A stretch of DNA of 64,000 nt from Bacteroidaceae bacterium (GCA_017429525.1 JAFROT010000015.1:1-64000), one strand, 5' to 3'; positions 8,007 through 17,097 are shown, counted from the first letter of the stretch. The notes: generated from the sequence alone by a model not told the origin. Made by a program: numbers and translations.

Positions 8007-9398
8007 ATGACCCTCATTAAATCTATTTCCGGCATTCGCGGCACGATTGGTGGCCGAGCCGGCGACACCCTCAATCCGCTCGACATCGTCAAGTTCGTCT
8101 CGGCTTACGCCACCCTCATCCGCAAGACAGAGACCGTAGGCACCAACAAGATCGTCGTAGGTCGCGACGCCCGCATCTCTGGCGAGATGGTCAAGAACGT
8201 CGTCTGCGGCACGCTCATGGGCATGGGCTTTGACGTGGTCAACATCGGCCTGGCTACGACGCCCACCACCGAGGTGGCCGTCACCATGGAGAAGGCCTGC
8301 GGAGGCATCATCCTCACGGCCTCGCACAACCCCCGCCAGTGGAATGCACTGAAGCTGCTCAACAGCGACGGCGAGTTCCTCAATGCGGCCGAGGGCGCCG
8401 AGGTGCTGCGCATCGCTGCCGCCGAGGACTTCGAGTATGCCGACGTCGACCACCTGGGCCACTATCGTGAGGACGACAGCTACGACCAGCGCCACATCGA
8501 CCTCGTCAAGGCCCTCGACCTCGTGGACGTCGACGCCATCCGTGCCCGCAAGTTCCGCGTAGCCCTCGACACGGTCAACTCCGTCGGCGGCGTCATCCTG
8601 CCCAAGCTCCTGGCGCAGCTCGGCGTCGAGACCGTCACCTGCCTCTACGGCGAGCCCACGGGCGACTTCCAGCACAACCCCGAGCCGCTCGAGAAGAACC
8701 TTGGCGACATCAAAGCCCTCATGCAGCGCGGTGGTTATGACATCGCCTTCGTCGTAGACCCCGACGTGGACCGCCTGGCCCTCTTCTGCGAGGACGGCAC
8801 CATGTACGGTGAGGAATACACCCTCGTCACCGTGGCCGACTACATCCTTCAGCACACGCCCGGCAACACCGTCAGCAACCTCAGCTCGACGCGTGCCCTG
8901 CGCGACGTCACGCGCAAGTACGGCTGCGAGTACAACGCCTCGGCCGTAGGCGAGGTCAACGTGGTCACCAAGATGAAGGCCACCCACGCCGTCATCGGCG
9001 GCGAGGGCAACGGCGGCGTCATCTATCCGGCTGCCCACTATGGCCGCGACGCCCTCGTCGGCATCGCCCTCATCCTGACCTATCTGGCCAAGCGCGGCCT
9101 CAAGACCAGCGAGCTCCGTGCCACCTATCCGCCCTACTGCATCGCCAAGAACCGCATTGACCTAACCCCCGACACCGACGTCGACGCTATCCTGGCACGC
9201 GTCAAGGAGCTCTATCGCGACGAGGAGGTCAACGACATCGACGGCGTCAAGATCGACTTCCCCGACAAATGGGTACACCTGCGCAAGAGCAACACGGAGC
9301 CCATCATCCGCGTCTACAGCGAAGCTGCCACCATGGAGGCCGCCGACCAGTTGGGCAAGGATATCATGGACGTCGTCTACGGCATGACGCGAAAGTAA
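8007..9398 (+). CDS. glmM: Phosphoglucosamine mutase / phosphohexomutase
   Basis: A 463-residue cytoplasmic enzyme of the alpha-D-phosphohexomutase superfamily. GlmM converts glucosamine-6-phosphate to glucosamine-1-phosphate for UDP-GlcNAc, hence peptidoglycan and LPS. All four signatures are visible: TASHNP with phosphoserine near S106, metal loop DPDVDRLAL, sugar-binding GEGNGG, and phosphate-binding RKSNTEPIIR near the C-terminus. Length is normal. Phosphomannomutase activity cannot be excluded because the superfamily is hard to split by sequence. It is a single gene, followed by a long inverted repeat. Confidence 0.88.
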   Translation: MTLIKSISGIRGTIGGRAGDTLNPLDIVKFVSAYATLIRKTETVGTNKIVVGRDARISGEMVKNVVCGTLMGMGFDVVNIGLATTPTTEVAVTMEKACGGIILTASHNPRQWNALKLLNSDGEFLNAAEGAEVLRIAAAEDFEYADVDHLGHYREDDSYDQRHIDLVKALDLVDVDAIRARKFRVALDTVNSVGGVILPKLLAQLGVETVTCLYGEPTGDFQHNPEPLEKNLGDIKALMQRGGYDIAFVVDPDVDRLALFCEDGTMYGEEYTLVTVADYILQHTPGNTVSNLSSTRALRDVTRKYGCEYNASAVGEVNVVTKMKATHAVIGGEGNGGVIYPAAHYGRDALVGIALILTYLAKRGLKTSELRATYPPYCIAKNRIDLTPDTDVDAILARVKELYRDEEVNDIDGVKIDFPDKWVHLRKSNTEPIIRVYSEAATMEAADQLGKDIMDVVYGMTRK

Positions 9399-9407
9399 AT
9401 GCGTAGG

Positions 9408-9442
9408 CCTCGAGCTCTGCTCGCTTGACGCGCTTGACGCTG
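9408..9442. repeat. R3-type repeat fragment after glmM
   Basis: The string CTCGAGCTCTGCTCGC occurs just after glmM and recurs near 62756; a related CTCGAGCTTGCTCGC is at about 56091. This marks a copy of the R3 family. Confidence 0.6.
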
Positions 9443-9445
9443 AAG

Positions 9446-9547
9446 GTAAATGCGGAGTAAATGCGGAGTAAATGCGGAGTAAATGATTTCAGTAAATAGA
9501 TGAAAATTTCTTGGCTGAAATTTACTCCGTATTTACTCCGCATTTAC
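9446..9547. repeat. 11-bp tandem repeats forming a long inverted repeat
   Basis: Three tandem copies of GTAAATGCGGA (9446-9478) plus a partial fourth are followed by their reverse complement at 9521-9547. Bases 9457-9483 pair with 9521-9547 over 27 bp with one G-T mismatch. TTTCAG (9487-9492) and CTGAAA (9515-9520) extend the stem inwards. The transcript of glmM would end in a very stable hairpin. Confidence 0.85.
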
Positions 9548-9549
9548 TT

Positions 9550-10203
9550 TCCTCGTCAAAGATTGTTCGTTCATTCTGTCAAAGATCGTTTGTTAGCTTG
9601 CGCGGAGCGCAAGCCCTACCTTCTGAGCTTGTCGAAGGATTCGTGTCTGAGCGCTAAAAGACGATGCAAAGTTACGGCTTTTCTCGCGGCCCTGCAAGGA
9701 TTCTGTAAGAAAGTTGGCTCTGCGAGGCCAACTTTTTCTTAACCCTTTGATTTTCTGAAGATTCGCTCTTGCGGCGATTTCTGGCTCTCGCGGAGGGGAG
9801 GCAGGTGGGCGTTGTGCTCCAGCCGTTGCTGGTTCCAGTAGGGGATGAACCAATCGACGTCGGCGCGGATGGCCTTCTGCACCAGGCAGCCTTTATCTTG
9901 CCGAGGCCTTGTGCCTGTCTGGTAGTTAACGCCCACCAGCATCGATGGCGTTTCTATTGCCGCTGGGTGGTAGGTATTTAGCCGGAAAGGGATTGCATAC
10001 ATAGTTTGCCAAAAGCGTCCCATACGGCCGTTGCCGTCCCTTTTATGGGAGGTAGAGAGGTGATGTTAGATAAGTTTTGAAAGGGGAATAAGTGCGTGTG
10101 TTTAACGGCAAATGCTTAGCAATCAACATACTGAGACGTAATCATCTGATAGTGAGAGGGGATGAAAAAAAGTCTGCTGAAAGTGATTTCCTGACTCCTC
10201 AGA
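9550..10203. other. Gene-free stretch before the VirE gene
   Basis: About 650 bp without a convincing gene. A minus-strand open frame of 94 codons (9739-10023) has no recognisable family, no clear ribosome site and no promoter; it may be a decayed gene end. A terminator-like hairpin is at 9710-9737. The rest looks like degenerate repeat material. Confidence 0.5.
9710..9737 (+). terminator. Terminator-like hairpin
   Basis: Nine-base stem AAAGTTGGC/GCCAACTTT with an 8-nt loop, followed by T residues. No gene on the plus strand ends close by, so it may be a leftover of a lost gene. Confidence 0.6.
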
Positions 10204-10235
10204 TTTGGTGATTCCAAGAAAAAGTTGTACCTTTG
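10204..10235 (+). promoter_or_regulatory. Promoter of the VirE-type gene
   Basis: TTTG (10204-10207), 20 nt, TACCTTTG (10228-10235): a full match to the Bacteroidetes promoter. The leader to the ATG at 10312 would be about 70 nt. Confidence 0.8.
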
Positions 10236-10311
10236 TAACATGTTTCGGATGTAGGCAAGCGAGCCGCTCCTGCACAATAATCTTATTTATTAATCTTATA
10301 TTTTTATCATC

Positions 10312-11511
10312 ATGGAAACACAAACTTCCTTTTCCCCCGGAGAGGACACGAACGTGTCGGGGGTGCTCTTGACGGAGCAATTCCTCAATGAGAATTATGC
10401 GTTCCAAAAGAACGTGATCAGTAACAAACTGGAAGTGCTTGAGCGCGGCAAGGAGGATGCCTCCTTCCAGCCTCTTACCGCTGAAGCGGAGAACAGCATC
10501 ATCGTCCGTGCCCGTAAGGAACTGGGCGAGGTGAAGGGTCTAAAGACGCTGCTCACCGAACAGATCCACAGCAACGATGTCGTGACGTTCGACCCCGTTG
10601 AACAATGGTTGCACAACCTGCCCGCATGGGACGGATGCGACCGCGTAGCGGAGTTGTTCAGCCGCCTGCCCGGCATCTCGGCCGAACAAGTCTATTGGCT
10701 GTCCCTTTGGTTTCGCTCGGCTGTGGCTCATTGGCTGAAGCTGGATGATATTCACGGCAACGAGAGCGTGCCCACGCTCATCGGCGACCAAGGATGTGGC
10801 AAGACGGTCTTCTGCCGCAGGCTGTTGCCGAAACACCTGCGCGAGTATTTCCTGGATCACCTGAACCTGAGCAATCGCTTCGACCGCGATATGGCGTTCT
10901 CGAACAACTTGCTTGTGGTGCTCGACGAGTTGGATCAGATCAAGGCCAACCAACAGGCCGCCTTGAAGCAGTCGCTCTCGAAGAACACCGTGAACGGACG
11001 TCCTATCTTCGGACGCGCACAGATGGACCGCCATCGCTATGCCTCGTTCATGGCTACGACCAACAACCCTCGTCCGCTGAACGACCCCACGGGTTCGCGC
11101 CGCTTCATCTGCGTACGCATACCCAATGGTGCGCTCATCGACAACGAGAAACCCATCGACTACGAGCAGCTGTATGCCCAGCTCGTGGATGAGGTGGAAC
11201 AGCGTCGTCTACGCTGGTGGTTCACAGCCAGCGAGACAGAGGCTATTCAGAAAGCAAACCTCCCTTATCAGCATGTGTACAGCATAACGGAGATGGTGAG
11301 CGTGTGCTTCCGGCTTCCTCGCTTCGGCGAGAAGGTGGTGCCGATGACCATCGCACAAATCATGGAGACCATGCAGGAACAATTCCCTGAACTGGACATG
11401 GCCCCCAGGATGAAGGCTCAGGTGGGAGCAACCATGAAACGTCTCGGCTTCGAGCAACGACGACGCAGCGATGGCAACTGCTATCTGGCGGTAGCACGAG
11501 AAGTAGCGTGA
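10312..11511 (+). CDS. VirE-family P-loop ATPase with DUF3874-like C-terminus
   Basis: A 399-residue protein related to the virulence-associated E (VirE/VapE) ATPase, a helicase-like module of primase-helicase proteins from mobile elements. Visible are FDPVEQWLHNLPAWDGCDRV before the ATPase core, Walker A GDQGCGKTVF near 158-167, Walker B LLVVLDELDQ near 200-210, and an arginine-finger region TGSRRFICVR near 265. The C-terminal MVSVCFRLPRFGEKVVPMT resembles DUF3874. The primase half is absent. Bacteroidales carry many stand-alone copies of this gene, often with small DNA-binding genes that are missing here. No integrase, direct repeat or tRNA border is visible. Its biological role is unknown. 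Confidence 0.85.
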   Translation: METQTSFSPGEDTNVSGVLLTEQFLNENYAFQKNVISNKLEVLERGKEDASFQPLTAEAENSIIVRARKELGEVKGLKTLLTEQIHSNDVVTFDPVEQWLHNLPAWDGCDRVAELFSRLPGISAEQVYWLSLWFRSAVAHWLKLDDIHGNESVPTLIGDQGCGKTVFCRRLLPKHLREYFLDHLNLSNRFDRDMAFSNNLLVVLDELDQIKANQQAALKQSLSKNTVNGRPIFGRAQMDRHRYASFMATTNNPRPLNDPTGSRRFICVRIPNGALIDNEKPIDYEQLYAQLVDEVEQRRLRWWFTASETEAIQKANLPYQHVYSITEMVSVCFRLPRFGEKVVPMTIAQIMETMQEQFPELDMAPRMKAQVGATMKRLGFEQRRRSDGNCYLAVAREVA

Positions 11512-11532
11512 GGTCCAAATAGGAGTGGAAGC

Positions 11533-11569
11533 AGAGTGGAGGCTACGCGAATAGCCTCCACTCTTTTTA
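11533..11569 (+). terminator. Terminator of the VirE-type gene
   Basis: Perfect 13-bp stem (11533-11545 with 11552-11564), 6-nt loop, followed by TTTTAT. The stem includes AGTGGAGG, a motif repeated around this gene and again at 60 kb. Confidence 0.88.
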
Positions 11570-11632
11570 TTTCACTGAAGAACAAACCCTTAAAACTCTT
11601 TTTTCGCTAAAGAGTGGAAGTAACGGTGAACT

Positions 11633-12172
11633 TCATATTATTTTTGGGAACCCTTCGGGCAGGAAGGGGGTGATGTCCTTGCCGAAATGGGCCAGTTCGC
11701 GCACGACGGAGCTGGAGATGGCGGCAAGCTCGGGGTCGGCGAAGAGGATGACGGTCTCGATGGCTGCGAGCTGGCGGTTGACGTCGGCCATGCTGAGCTC
11801 ATACTCGTAGTCCTTGACGGAACGGAGGCCACGGAGGATGGCCCTGGCGCCGATGCTGGCGGCGAAGTCCACGGTGAGGCCCGTGTAGCTCTCCACGCGC
11901 ACGCGCGCGTCACTCTTATAATACTCCCTCAAGGCACGGAGGCGCTCTTCGGCAGGGATCCATCCGGGCTTCTGCGGGTTGATGCCTACGGCGATGACGA
12001 CCTCGCCGAACAACGCGAGGGCGCGCTCCACGAGGTTGGCATGGCCACGCGTGAAGGGGTCGAAGGAGCCGGGAAAGAGGAGGGTAGACCCACCCCCTGA
12101 AGACCCTCCCCCCTGCCCCTCCCTTATAGGGAGGGGAGTAGTATGTAATTGAGAGGATGAAGGCTTATCCAT
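11633..12172 (-). CDS. coaD: Phosphopantetheine adenylyltransferase with repeat-encoded N-terminus
   Basis: CoaD transfers AMP from ATP to 4'-phosphopantetheine, the penultimate step of CoA synthesis. The enzyme core starts at LLFPGSFDPFTRGH, which contains the TxGH nucleotidyltransferase motif. RGLRSVKDYEYE and ISSSVVREL near the C-terminus complete the family pattern. Normal CoaD begins only 2-4 residues before FPGSFDP. This ORF has about 30 extra residues (TTPLPIREGQGGGSSGGGS and flanks) encoded by an R1 repeat. No ATG, GTG or TTG lies between the repeat and the core, so initiation must be at 12172 unless a rare start is used. It lies downstream of parE on the same strand. Confidence 0.9.
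   Translation of the reverse strand: MDKPSSSQLHTTPLPIREGQGGGSSGGGSTLLFPGSFDPFTRGHANLVERALALFGEVVIAVGINPQKPGWIPAEERLRALREYYKSDARVRVESYTGLTVDFAASIGARAILRGLRSVKDYEYELSMADVNRQLAAIETVILFADPELAAISSSVVRELAHFGKDITPFLPEGFPKII
12086..12141. repeat. R1 repeat inside the coaD reading frame
   Basis: Core CCCCTCCCTTATAGGGAGGGG (stem 12116-12123/12129-12136) with two GACCC arms to the left, the same arrangement as the intergenic R1 copies. It is translated as the N-terminal extension of CoaD. Confidence 0.88.
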
Positions 12173-12194
12173 TGAATAGGGATTATTGGGTTTA

Positions 12195-12225
12195 AATGAA
12201 GAGTGAAGAATGAAGAATAGGAGTT
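12195..12225. repeat. R4-like GAATGAAGAAT repeat between parE and coaD
   Basis: Short direct repeats of the form GAAGAGTGAAGAATGAAGAAT lie between the coaD start and the parE stop. They resemble the GAATGACGAAT units of R4 found inside two large genes. Confidence 0.5.
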
Positions 12226-12261
12226 ACTTTCTGGGCTTGAAGGTAACTTTAATTTTCCGAC

Positions 12262-14271
12262 TTAAATCTCCTTATACTCTCTCTCTGCGTCTTCGTCCTC
12301 GTCCTCGGGACGGTCCTCCTCGATGACGAGGTTGTCGATGATGAAGTTCTGACGCTCCATGGTGTTCTTGCCCATATAGTACTCGAGGAGTTCGGCCACC
12401 TGGTCGGACTTATGAAGCGAGACTTGCTCGAGGCGGATGTCGGGGCCGATGAAGCCGCGGAACTCATCGGGCGAGATCTCACCGAGACCTTTGAAGCGGG
12501 TGATCTCGGGCTCGGGCCCGAGGGCTTCGATGTTCTGCAGGCGCTCCTCGTCGGAGTAGCAGTAGCGGGTGATGAAGTCGCCGCGGGTGTCGGCCTCGCC
12601 GATGGCCTCGAGGCGTGCTCGGGAGAGCTTCTTGCGACGCTGACGAACGCGGAAGAGCGGCGTCTGCAGGATGTAGACGTGCCCCTTCTTGATCAGTTCG
12701 GGGAAGAACTGGAGGAAGAAGGTGATCATGAGCAGGCGGATGTGCATGCCGTCGACATCGGCATCGGTGGCCACGATGACCTTGTTGTAGCGCAGGCCGT
12801 CGAGGCCGTCCTCGATGTTGAGGGCTGCCTGCAAGAGGTTGAACTCCTCGTTCTCGTAGACGACTTTCTTGGTCAGACCGTAGCAGTTGAGGGGCTTGCC
12901 GCGGAGGCTGAAGACGGCCTGGGTGAGGACGTCGCGGCTCTTGGTGATGGAGCCGCTGGCGGAGTCGCCCTCGGTGATGAAGATGCAGGAGTCCTCCTGG
13001 CGGTCGCCCTTGGGGTCGTTGAAGTGGATGCGGCAGTCGCGCAGCTTGCGGTTGTGGAGGTTGGCTTTCTTCGAACGTTCGCGCGCCAACTTGGCCACGC
13101 CTGCCATGGCCTTGCGTTCGCGCTCGCTCTCGCCGACCTTCTGCAGGATGATTTCAGCCACGTCGGGGGTGCGGCGCAGGTAGTTGTCGACCTGCTGCTT
13201 GACGAAGTCGCCGACGAACTTGTCGATGGAGATGCCACCGCCGTTGGGTTCGGTGGAGAGGGAGCCCAACTTGATCTTGGTCTGACTCTCGAAGAGGGGC
13301 TCCTGGATGTCGATGCTGATGGCGGCGACGAGGCCGTTGCGGATGTCGGCGTAGTCGAAGTTCTTGCCGGAGAAGTCCTTGATGGTCTCGGCGATGTATT
13401 TCTTGAAGGCGCTCTGGTGGGTGCCGCCCTGGGTGGTGTGCTGCCCGTTGACGAAGCTGTGGTACTCCTCGCCATACTGGCCGTTGGTGTGGGTGAAGGC
13501 GATCTCGATGTCCTCGCCCTTGAGGTGGACGATGGGATAGAGGGGCTGCGTAGTCATGGTGTCGGAGAGCAGGTCCTCGAGTCCGTTGCGGGAGAGGATG
13601 CGGTGGCCGTTGAACATGATGGTGAGCCCGGTGTTGAGGTAGGTGTAGTTGCGCAGGAGCGTCTCGACGAACTCGTTCTGGAAGCGGTAGTTCTTGAAGA
13701 GGCCGTTGTCGGGCTCAAAGTAGATGAGGGTTCCGTTCTCATCGCCCCCGGCGAAGCCTTCAGGCGCACCGCTAGCGGCGCCGCTGGCGGGGGTGCCCTC
13801 GTCGGCGACGAGGATGCCTTTCTCGAAGGAGGCGCGGCGGGTCTCGCCGTCGCGGAAGCTCTGTGCCACGAAACGGGTGCTGAGCGCATTGACGGCCTTG
13901 AGGCCGACGCCGTTGAGGCCGACGCTCTTCTTGAAGGCCTTGGAGTCGTACTTGCCGCCGGTGTTGAGCATCGAGACGGCCTCGATGAGCTTGCCGAGCG
14001 GGATGCCGCGGCCATAGTCGCGCACGCTGACGCGCAGGTTGTCCTCGATGTCCACCTCGATGCGCTTGCCGGCATTCATCTTGAACTCATCGATACTGTT
14101 GTCGATGACCTCTTTCAGCAGCACGTAGATGCCGTCCTCGGCATGGGTGCCGTCGCCCAGCTTGCCGATGTACATGCCGGGGCGCGTGCGTACGTGCTCC
14201 ATATCGGAGAGGTGACGGATGTTGTCGTCGTCGTACTGGGGAGTCTGTATGGGGTCTAATTCTTCTGCCAC
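12262..14271 (-). CDS. parE: DNA topoisomerase IV subunit B (GyrB/ParE family)
   Basis: A 669-residue ATPase subunit of a type IIA topoisomerase that decatenates chromosomes. GHKL ATPase motifs are [20 protein letters not shown] and [13 protein letters not shown] in the first 130 residues. The transducer follows, then TOPRIM with EGDSASGS and [10 protein letters not shown]. The tail [15 protein letters not shown] is present. The lack of a GyrB-specific insert and the link to coaD favour ParE over GyrB. An unusual Gly/Ala/Pro-rich stretch at about 160-180 ([18 protein letters not shown]) looks inserted in a loop before NGTLIYFEP. The parC partner is not in the window. Confidence 0.88.
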   Translation of the reverse strand: MAEELDPIQTPQYDDDNIRHLSDMEHVRTRPGMYIGKLGDGTHAEDGIYVLLKEVIDNSIDEFKMNAGKRIEVDIEDNLRVSVRDYGRGIPLGKLIEAVSMLNTGGKYDSKAFKKSVGLNGVGLKAVNALSTRFVAQSFRDGETRRASFEKGILVADEGTPASGAASGAPEGFAGGDENGTLIYFEPDNGLFKNYRFQNEFVETLLRNYTYLNTGLTIMFNGHRILSRNGLEDLLSDTMTTQPLYPIVHLKGEDIEIAFTHTNGQYGEEYHSFVNGQHTTQGGTHQSAFKKYIAETIKDFSGKNFDYADIRNGLVAAISIDIQEPLFESQTKIKLGSLSTEPNGGGISIDKFVGDFVKQQVDNYLRRTPDVAEIILQKVGESERERKAMAGVAKLARERSKKANLHNRKLRDCRIHFNDPKGDRQEDSCIFITEGDSASGSITKSRDVLTQAVFSLRGKPLNCYGLTKKVVYENEEFNLLQAALNIEDGLDGLRYNKVIVATDADVDGMHIRLLMITFFLQFFPELIKKGHVYILQTPLFRVRQRRKKLSRARLEAIGEADTRGDFITRYCYSDEERLQNIEALGPEPEITRFKGLGEISPDEFRGFIGPDIRLEQVSLHKSDQVAELLEYYMGKNTMERQNFIIDNLVIEEDRPEDEDEDAEREYKEI

Positions 14272-14286
14272 GAGCTGTCAGGGTTT

Positions 14287-14339
14287 CAAATCTTCAAACG
14301 GTAAATGGTAAATTGTAAATAGTCAATTTGTAAATGGTC
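14287..14339. repeat. R2 repeat between parE and the GNAT-like gene
   Basis: Units GGTAAATGGTAAATTGTAAAT, the R2 family, sit between the stop codon of the upstream gene and the parE start, again in a leader position. Confidence 0.7.
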
Positions 14340-15489
14340 AGAGGTTCTTGCGCCAGCAGCGGCGGCGTTTGTGGATGGAGCAGTCGAGGTGGGCCCACTG
14401 GGTCTGGCTCTTCTCGTTCTCCTCGAGCTGCACGTGGGTCTCAGCCCAGACGAAGCCCATCTTCTGCGCCACGGGGATGATCTCGGCGAAGAGGAGGGCG
14501 TTGACGCCTTTGTTCTGATACTCAGGCAGCACGCCGATGAGCAGCATGTCCAGCACGGGCGCGGGCTTGAAGTAGACGGCCTTGAGGAGGTGCCACCAAC
14601 CGAAGGGGAAGAGCTTGCCGTGGGCCTTCTGCAGGGCATAGGACAGGGAGCCCATGGTGATGCCTACGGCGATGGGCTCGTTCTGGTCGTTCTCGACGAC
14701 GGCCAGCAGGCGCAGGTCGAGGAAGGGGAGGTAGGTCTTGGCGTACTGGTCGATCTGGCGCTCATTCATCTGGCTGTAGCCATAGAGGTCGGCATAGGCG
14801 CGGTTGATCACGTTGAAGATATTGTGGATGTACTCGCCGCCGTCGGCCGCCAGGATCTCCTTGTGGGTCTTGAAGCGGCGCATGTGCAGGTTGTAGCGGC
14901 GCGCACTCATGTCGGCCACGCGCATGTACTTACCGGCATCGGCCTGCGCCTCGGTAGTGGGCACCATGACCTTGCGCTCCACCCAGTCGACTTCTTTCTC
15001 GAAGCCGAGGCGCACCATGTGCTCGGGGTAGTAGGGGTAGTTGTAGATGGTGCTCATCGTGCCGAGCTGGTCGAAGCCATCGGTGAGCATGCCTTCGGGG
15101 TCCATGTCGGTGAAGCCGAGCGGCCCCACGATCTTCTTCATGCCGCGTTCGCGCCCCCACTGCTCGACGGCGCCGATGAGGGCATCGACCACCTCGGCAT
15201 CGTCAATGAAGTCGATCCATCCGAATCGGACGTTGCGCGTGTTCCACGTCTTGTTGGCCTTGTGATTGATGATGGCCGCCACGCGACCTACGACGTCTTT
15301 GCCGCGATAGGCCAGGAAGAGGTCGCACTCGCAGAACTCAAAGGCGGCGTTCTTCTTGCGGTCGAACGTGTCGAGCATGTCCTCGAGGAAATCGGGGACG
15401 GCATAGGGGTTGCCCTTGTAGAGCTTGTAGTTGAATCTGATGAAGGTGCGCAACTCGCGTCGACCTTCAACTCGCTTAATTGTAACCAT
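14338..15489 (-). CDS. GNAT-like acetyltransferase family protein
   Basis: A 383-residue protein beginning MVTIKRVEGRRELRTFIRF, a hallmark of a Bacteroidetes family with a GNAT-fold C-terminal half (LLIGVLPEYQNKGVNALLFAEI resembles the acetyl-CoA loop). The substrate is unknown. WNTRNVRFGWIDFIDD and GPLGFTDMDPEGML are conserved in the N-terminal half. I chose ATG at 15489 over the in-frame TTG at 15501, which falls inside the TATCTTTG box (15506-15499). The mRNA would then have almost no leader. It lies upstream of parE on the same strand. Confidence 0.75.
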   Translation of the reverse strand: MVTIKRVEGRRELRTFIRFNYKLYKGNPYAVPDFLEDMLDTFDRKKNAAFEFCECDLFLAYRGKDVVGRVAAIINHKANKTWNTRNVRFGWIDFIDDAEVVDALIGAVEQWGRERGMKKIVGPLGFTDMDPEGMLTDGFDQLGTMSTIYNYPYYPEHMVRLGFEKEVDWVERKVMVPTTEAQADAGKYMRVADMSARRYNLHMRRFKTHKEILAADGGEYIHNIFNVINRAYADLYGYSQMNERQIDQYAKTYLPFLDLRLLAVVENDQNEPIAVGITMGSLSYALQKAHGKLFPFGWWHLLKAVYFKPAPVLDMLLIGVLPEYQNKGVNALLFAEIIPVAQKMGFVWAETHVQLEENEKSQTQWAHLDCSIHKRRRCWRKNL

Positions 15490-15498
15490 ATTTGGGTG

Positions 15499-15506
15499 CA
15501 AAGATA
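15499..15506 (-). promoter_or_regulatory. -7 box 10 nt before a start codon
   Basis: TATCTTTG on the minus strand ends at 15499, with the ATG at 15489. Transcription starting a few nt after the box would leave a leader of only a few bases. No good -33 element is seen. Confidence 0.55.
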
Positions 15507-15587
15507 GCTTTTTTTTGCGTTAAGCGTGCTTCCGAGGGCATTTTTTAGCTTATAATAAGGCATAAAGTTAAAAAAATGCCAAAAACC

Positions 15588-15618
15588 TTTGGCCATGACG
15601 CGGAAAGCAGTAATTTTG
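15588..15618 (+). promoter_or_regulatory. Promoter of the OmpA-family gene
   Basis: TTTG (15588-15591), 19 nt, TAATTTTG (15611-15618). Leader to the ATG at 15684 is about 60 nt. Confidence 0.8.
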
Positions 15619-15683
15619 CAGACAAACTAGGGCCAAAAGCCATAGAACTGATACGTATCAACCCAAAATAACTCAATCAGGAA

Positions 15684-16742
15684 ATGAAGAAAATCCTCAT
15701 GTTGGCCATCGTGGCCTTCAGCGCCTGTCTGAACATCTCGGCACAGGACGCGGCAGAGCAGCTCGACTACAAGCCTGCTCCCTACATGTTCATCGGTCTG
15801 CAGGGTGGCGCACAAACCACCTTCTGCAACTACGACCAGCTCAAGCTGATCACCCCTACGGCCAGCGTCAGCTTTGGAGCCTTCTTCACGCCGACAGTAG
15901 GTGCACGCCTGCACGTCAACGGCATGTGGAACAAGAGCGGCATCAAGCCCGACTTCACGTACAACTATAAGTACGTCACCACCGACCTCGACCTCATGCT
16001 GAACCTCTGCACCCTCTTCGGCCGCAGCACCTACTACCCCCTGAACGTCTACCTCATCGGCGGTATCGGCCTCAACTACGCCTGGGAGAACGACGACCTG
16101 CTCAACAGCTCGCACTCGCTGCCCTTCGCCTGGGAGAACCGCCTGAGCCACAACGCACGCGTCGGAGCCATGCTCGACTACAACATTGCCAAGCACTGGA
16201 GCATCAACCTCGAAGTGAGCGCCAACAGCCTGAGCGACCGCTACAACTCGCAGGTCAACTACCGCGACGACTGGCAGCTGACCGCACAACTCGGCCTTGC
16301 CTACAAGTTCGGGTTCAAGGCTAAGCCCGCGCCCGCACCCGTCGTCGTCGTCAAGGAAGAGCCCGCCCCGAAGCCCGTCGTCAAGGAACAGCCGAAGCCA
16401 CAGCCCGTCGTCACCAAGAAGCCCGAGCTGCGCACCGAGATCTTCTACGCCATCCGCGAGGTTGTTCCCGTCGGTGCCGAGAAAGCCAAGGTCGACAACC
16501 TCATCAAGTTCCTGAAGGAGAATCCGCAGACGAAGGTGTCCGTGACGGGCTATGCCGACGTAGGCACGGGCAACCCCAAGATCAACCTCGGCTACTCGCA
16601 AGGCCGCGCACAGAACGTAGCCAAGGCGCTCACCGACGCAGGAATTGACGCTGCACGCATCACGGTCTACGCTAAGGGCGACACCGTTCAGCCCTTCGCC
16701 GAGAACGACAAGAACCGCGTCACCATCGCCATCGCCGAGTAA
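15684..16742 (+). CDS. OmpA-family outer membrane protein
   Basis: A 352-residue outer-membrane protein. The signal peptide ends I-S-A with Gln21 next. Residues about 25-215 form a predicted eight-stranded barrel with alternating aromatic strands. A Pro/Lys/Val-rich hinge (PAPAPVVVVKEEPAPKPV) spans about 218-250. The C-terminal OmpA domain binds peptidoglycan (VSVTGYADVGTGNPKINLGYSQGRAQNVAKAL is the usual core). Such proteins anchor the outer membrane to the wall. It is a single gene with its own promoter and terminator. Confidence 0.88.
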   Translation: MKKILMLAIVAFSACLNISAQDAAEQLDYKPAPYMFIGLQGGAQTTFCNYDQLKLITPTASVSFGAFFTPTVGARLHVNGMWNKSGIKPDFTYNYKYVTTDLDLMLNLCTLFGRSTYYPLNVYLIGGIGLNYAWENDDLLNSSHSLPFAWENRLSHNARVGAMLDYNIAKHWSINLEVSANSLSDRYNSQVNYRDDWQLTAQLGLAYKFGFKAKPAPAPVVVVKEEPAPKPVVKEQPKPQPVVTKKPELRTEIFYAIREVVPVGAEKAKVDNLIKFLKENPQTKVSVTGYADVGTGNPKINLGYSQGRAQNVAKALTDAGIDAARITVYAKGDTVQPFAENDKNRVTIAIAE

Positions 16743-17089
16743 TCCATAAAGAAAACAAATAATTACATTCATTTGATCCTATTTCCAACTCGTGTGCCCG
16801 TGAGGGTGAAAAAGCGCGTCCGCGAGGATACACAAAGGAAAAAGGTAAAGTAAGATCTCCCCTGCCCGTTTGCGCTCTCATGCTCGGGCAGGGGTTTTCG
16901 TGCGTTGAACGCGGAGCTGCCCTAACGCGAAACGGCAATGAAAGGGGCTGGGGCATCGACTGGGGCCTACTAAACAATTCCCTTTTCGGGACGACGATTT
17001 GCAACGGTTCTACCCCTGCGATGCCGTACGGTCGTCCTAAAGAATGCTAAAAAGTACGACAGGATGCACGTCCGCTCACTAAAAAGCGC
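16743..17089. other. Gene-free gap between OmpA gene and dapB
   Basis: Holds the OmpA-gene terminator at 16859-16899. A second foldable segment lies at about 16989-17038, with GGACGAC paired to GTCGTCC and an inner ACGG/CCGT. This segment is upstream of the dapB -7 box, so it is not in the dapB leader. No ORF is convincing. Confidence 0.6.
16859..16899 (+). terminator. Terminator of the OmpA-family gene
   Basis: Ten-base stem CCCCTGCCCG/CGGGCAGGGG with a 16-nt loop, then TTTTC. Confidence 0.75.
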
Positions 17090-17097
17090 TATCTTTG
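17090..17097 (+). promoter_or_regulatory. -7 box of dapB operon
   Basis: TATCTTTG lies 25 nt before the dapB ATG. No clear TTG is present at the usual distance. Confidence 0.6.

Noticed and set aside
9739..10023. 94-codon minus-strand frame before the VirE gene
   Set aside because: No family, promoter or ribosome site recognised; mentioned only within the gap entry as a possible remnant.
10312..11511. VirE gene as part of an intact prophage or integrative element
   Set aside because: No integrase, relaxase, structural genes or flanking direct repeats; neighbours are housekeeping genes.
12412..14259. Long plus-strand open frame opposite parE
   Set aside because: Acidic, repetitive translation without family features; mirrors the codon bias of the real gene in GC-rich DNA.
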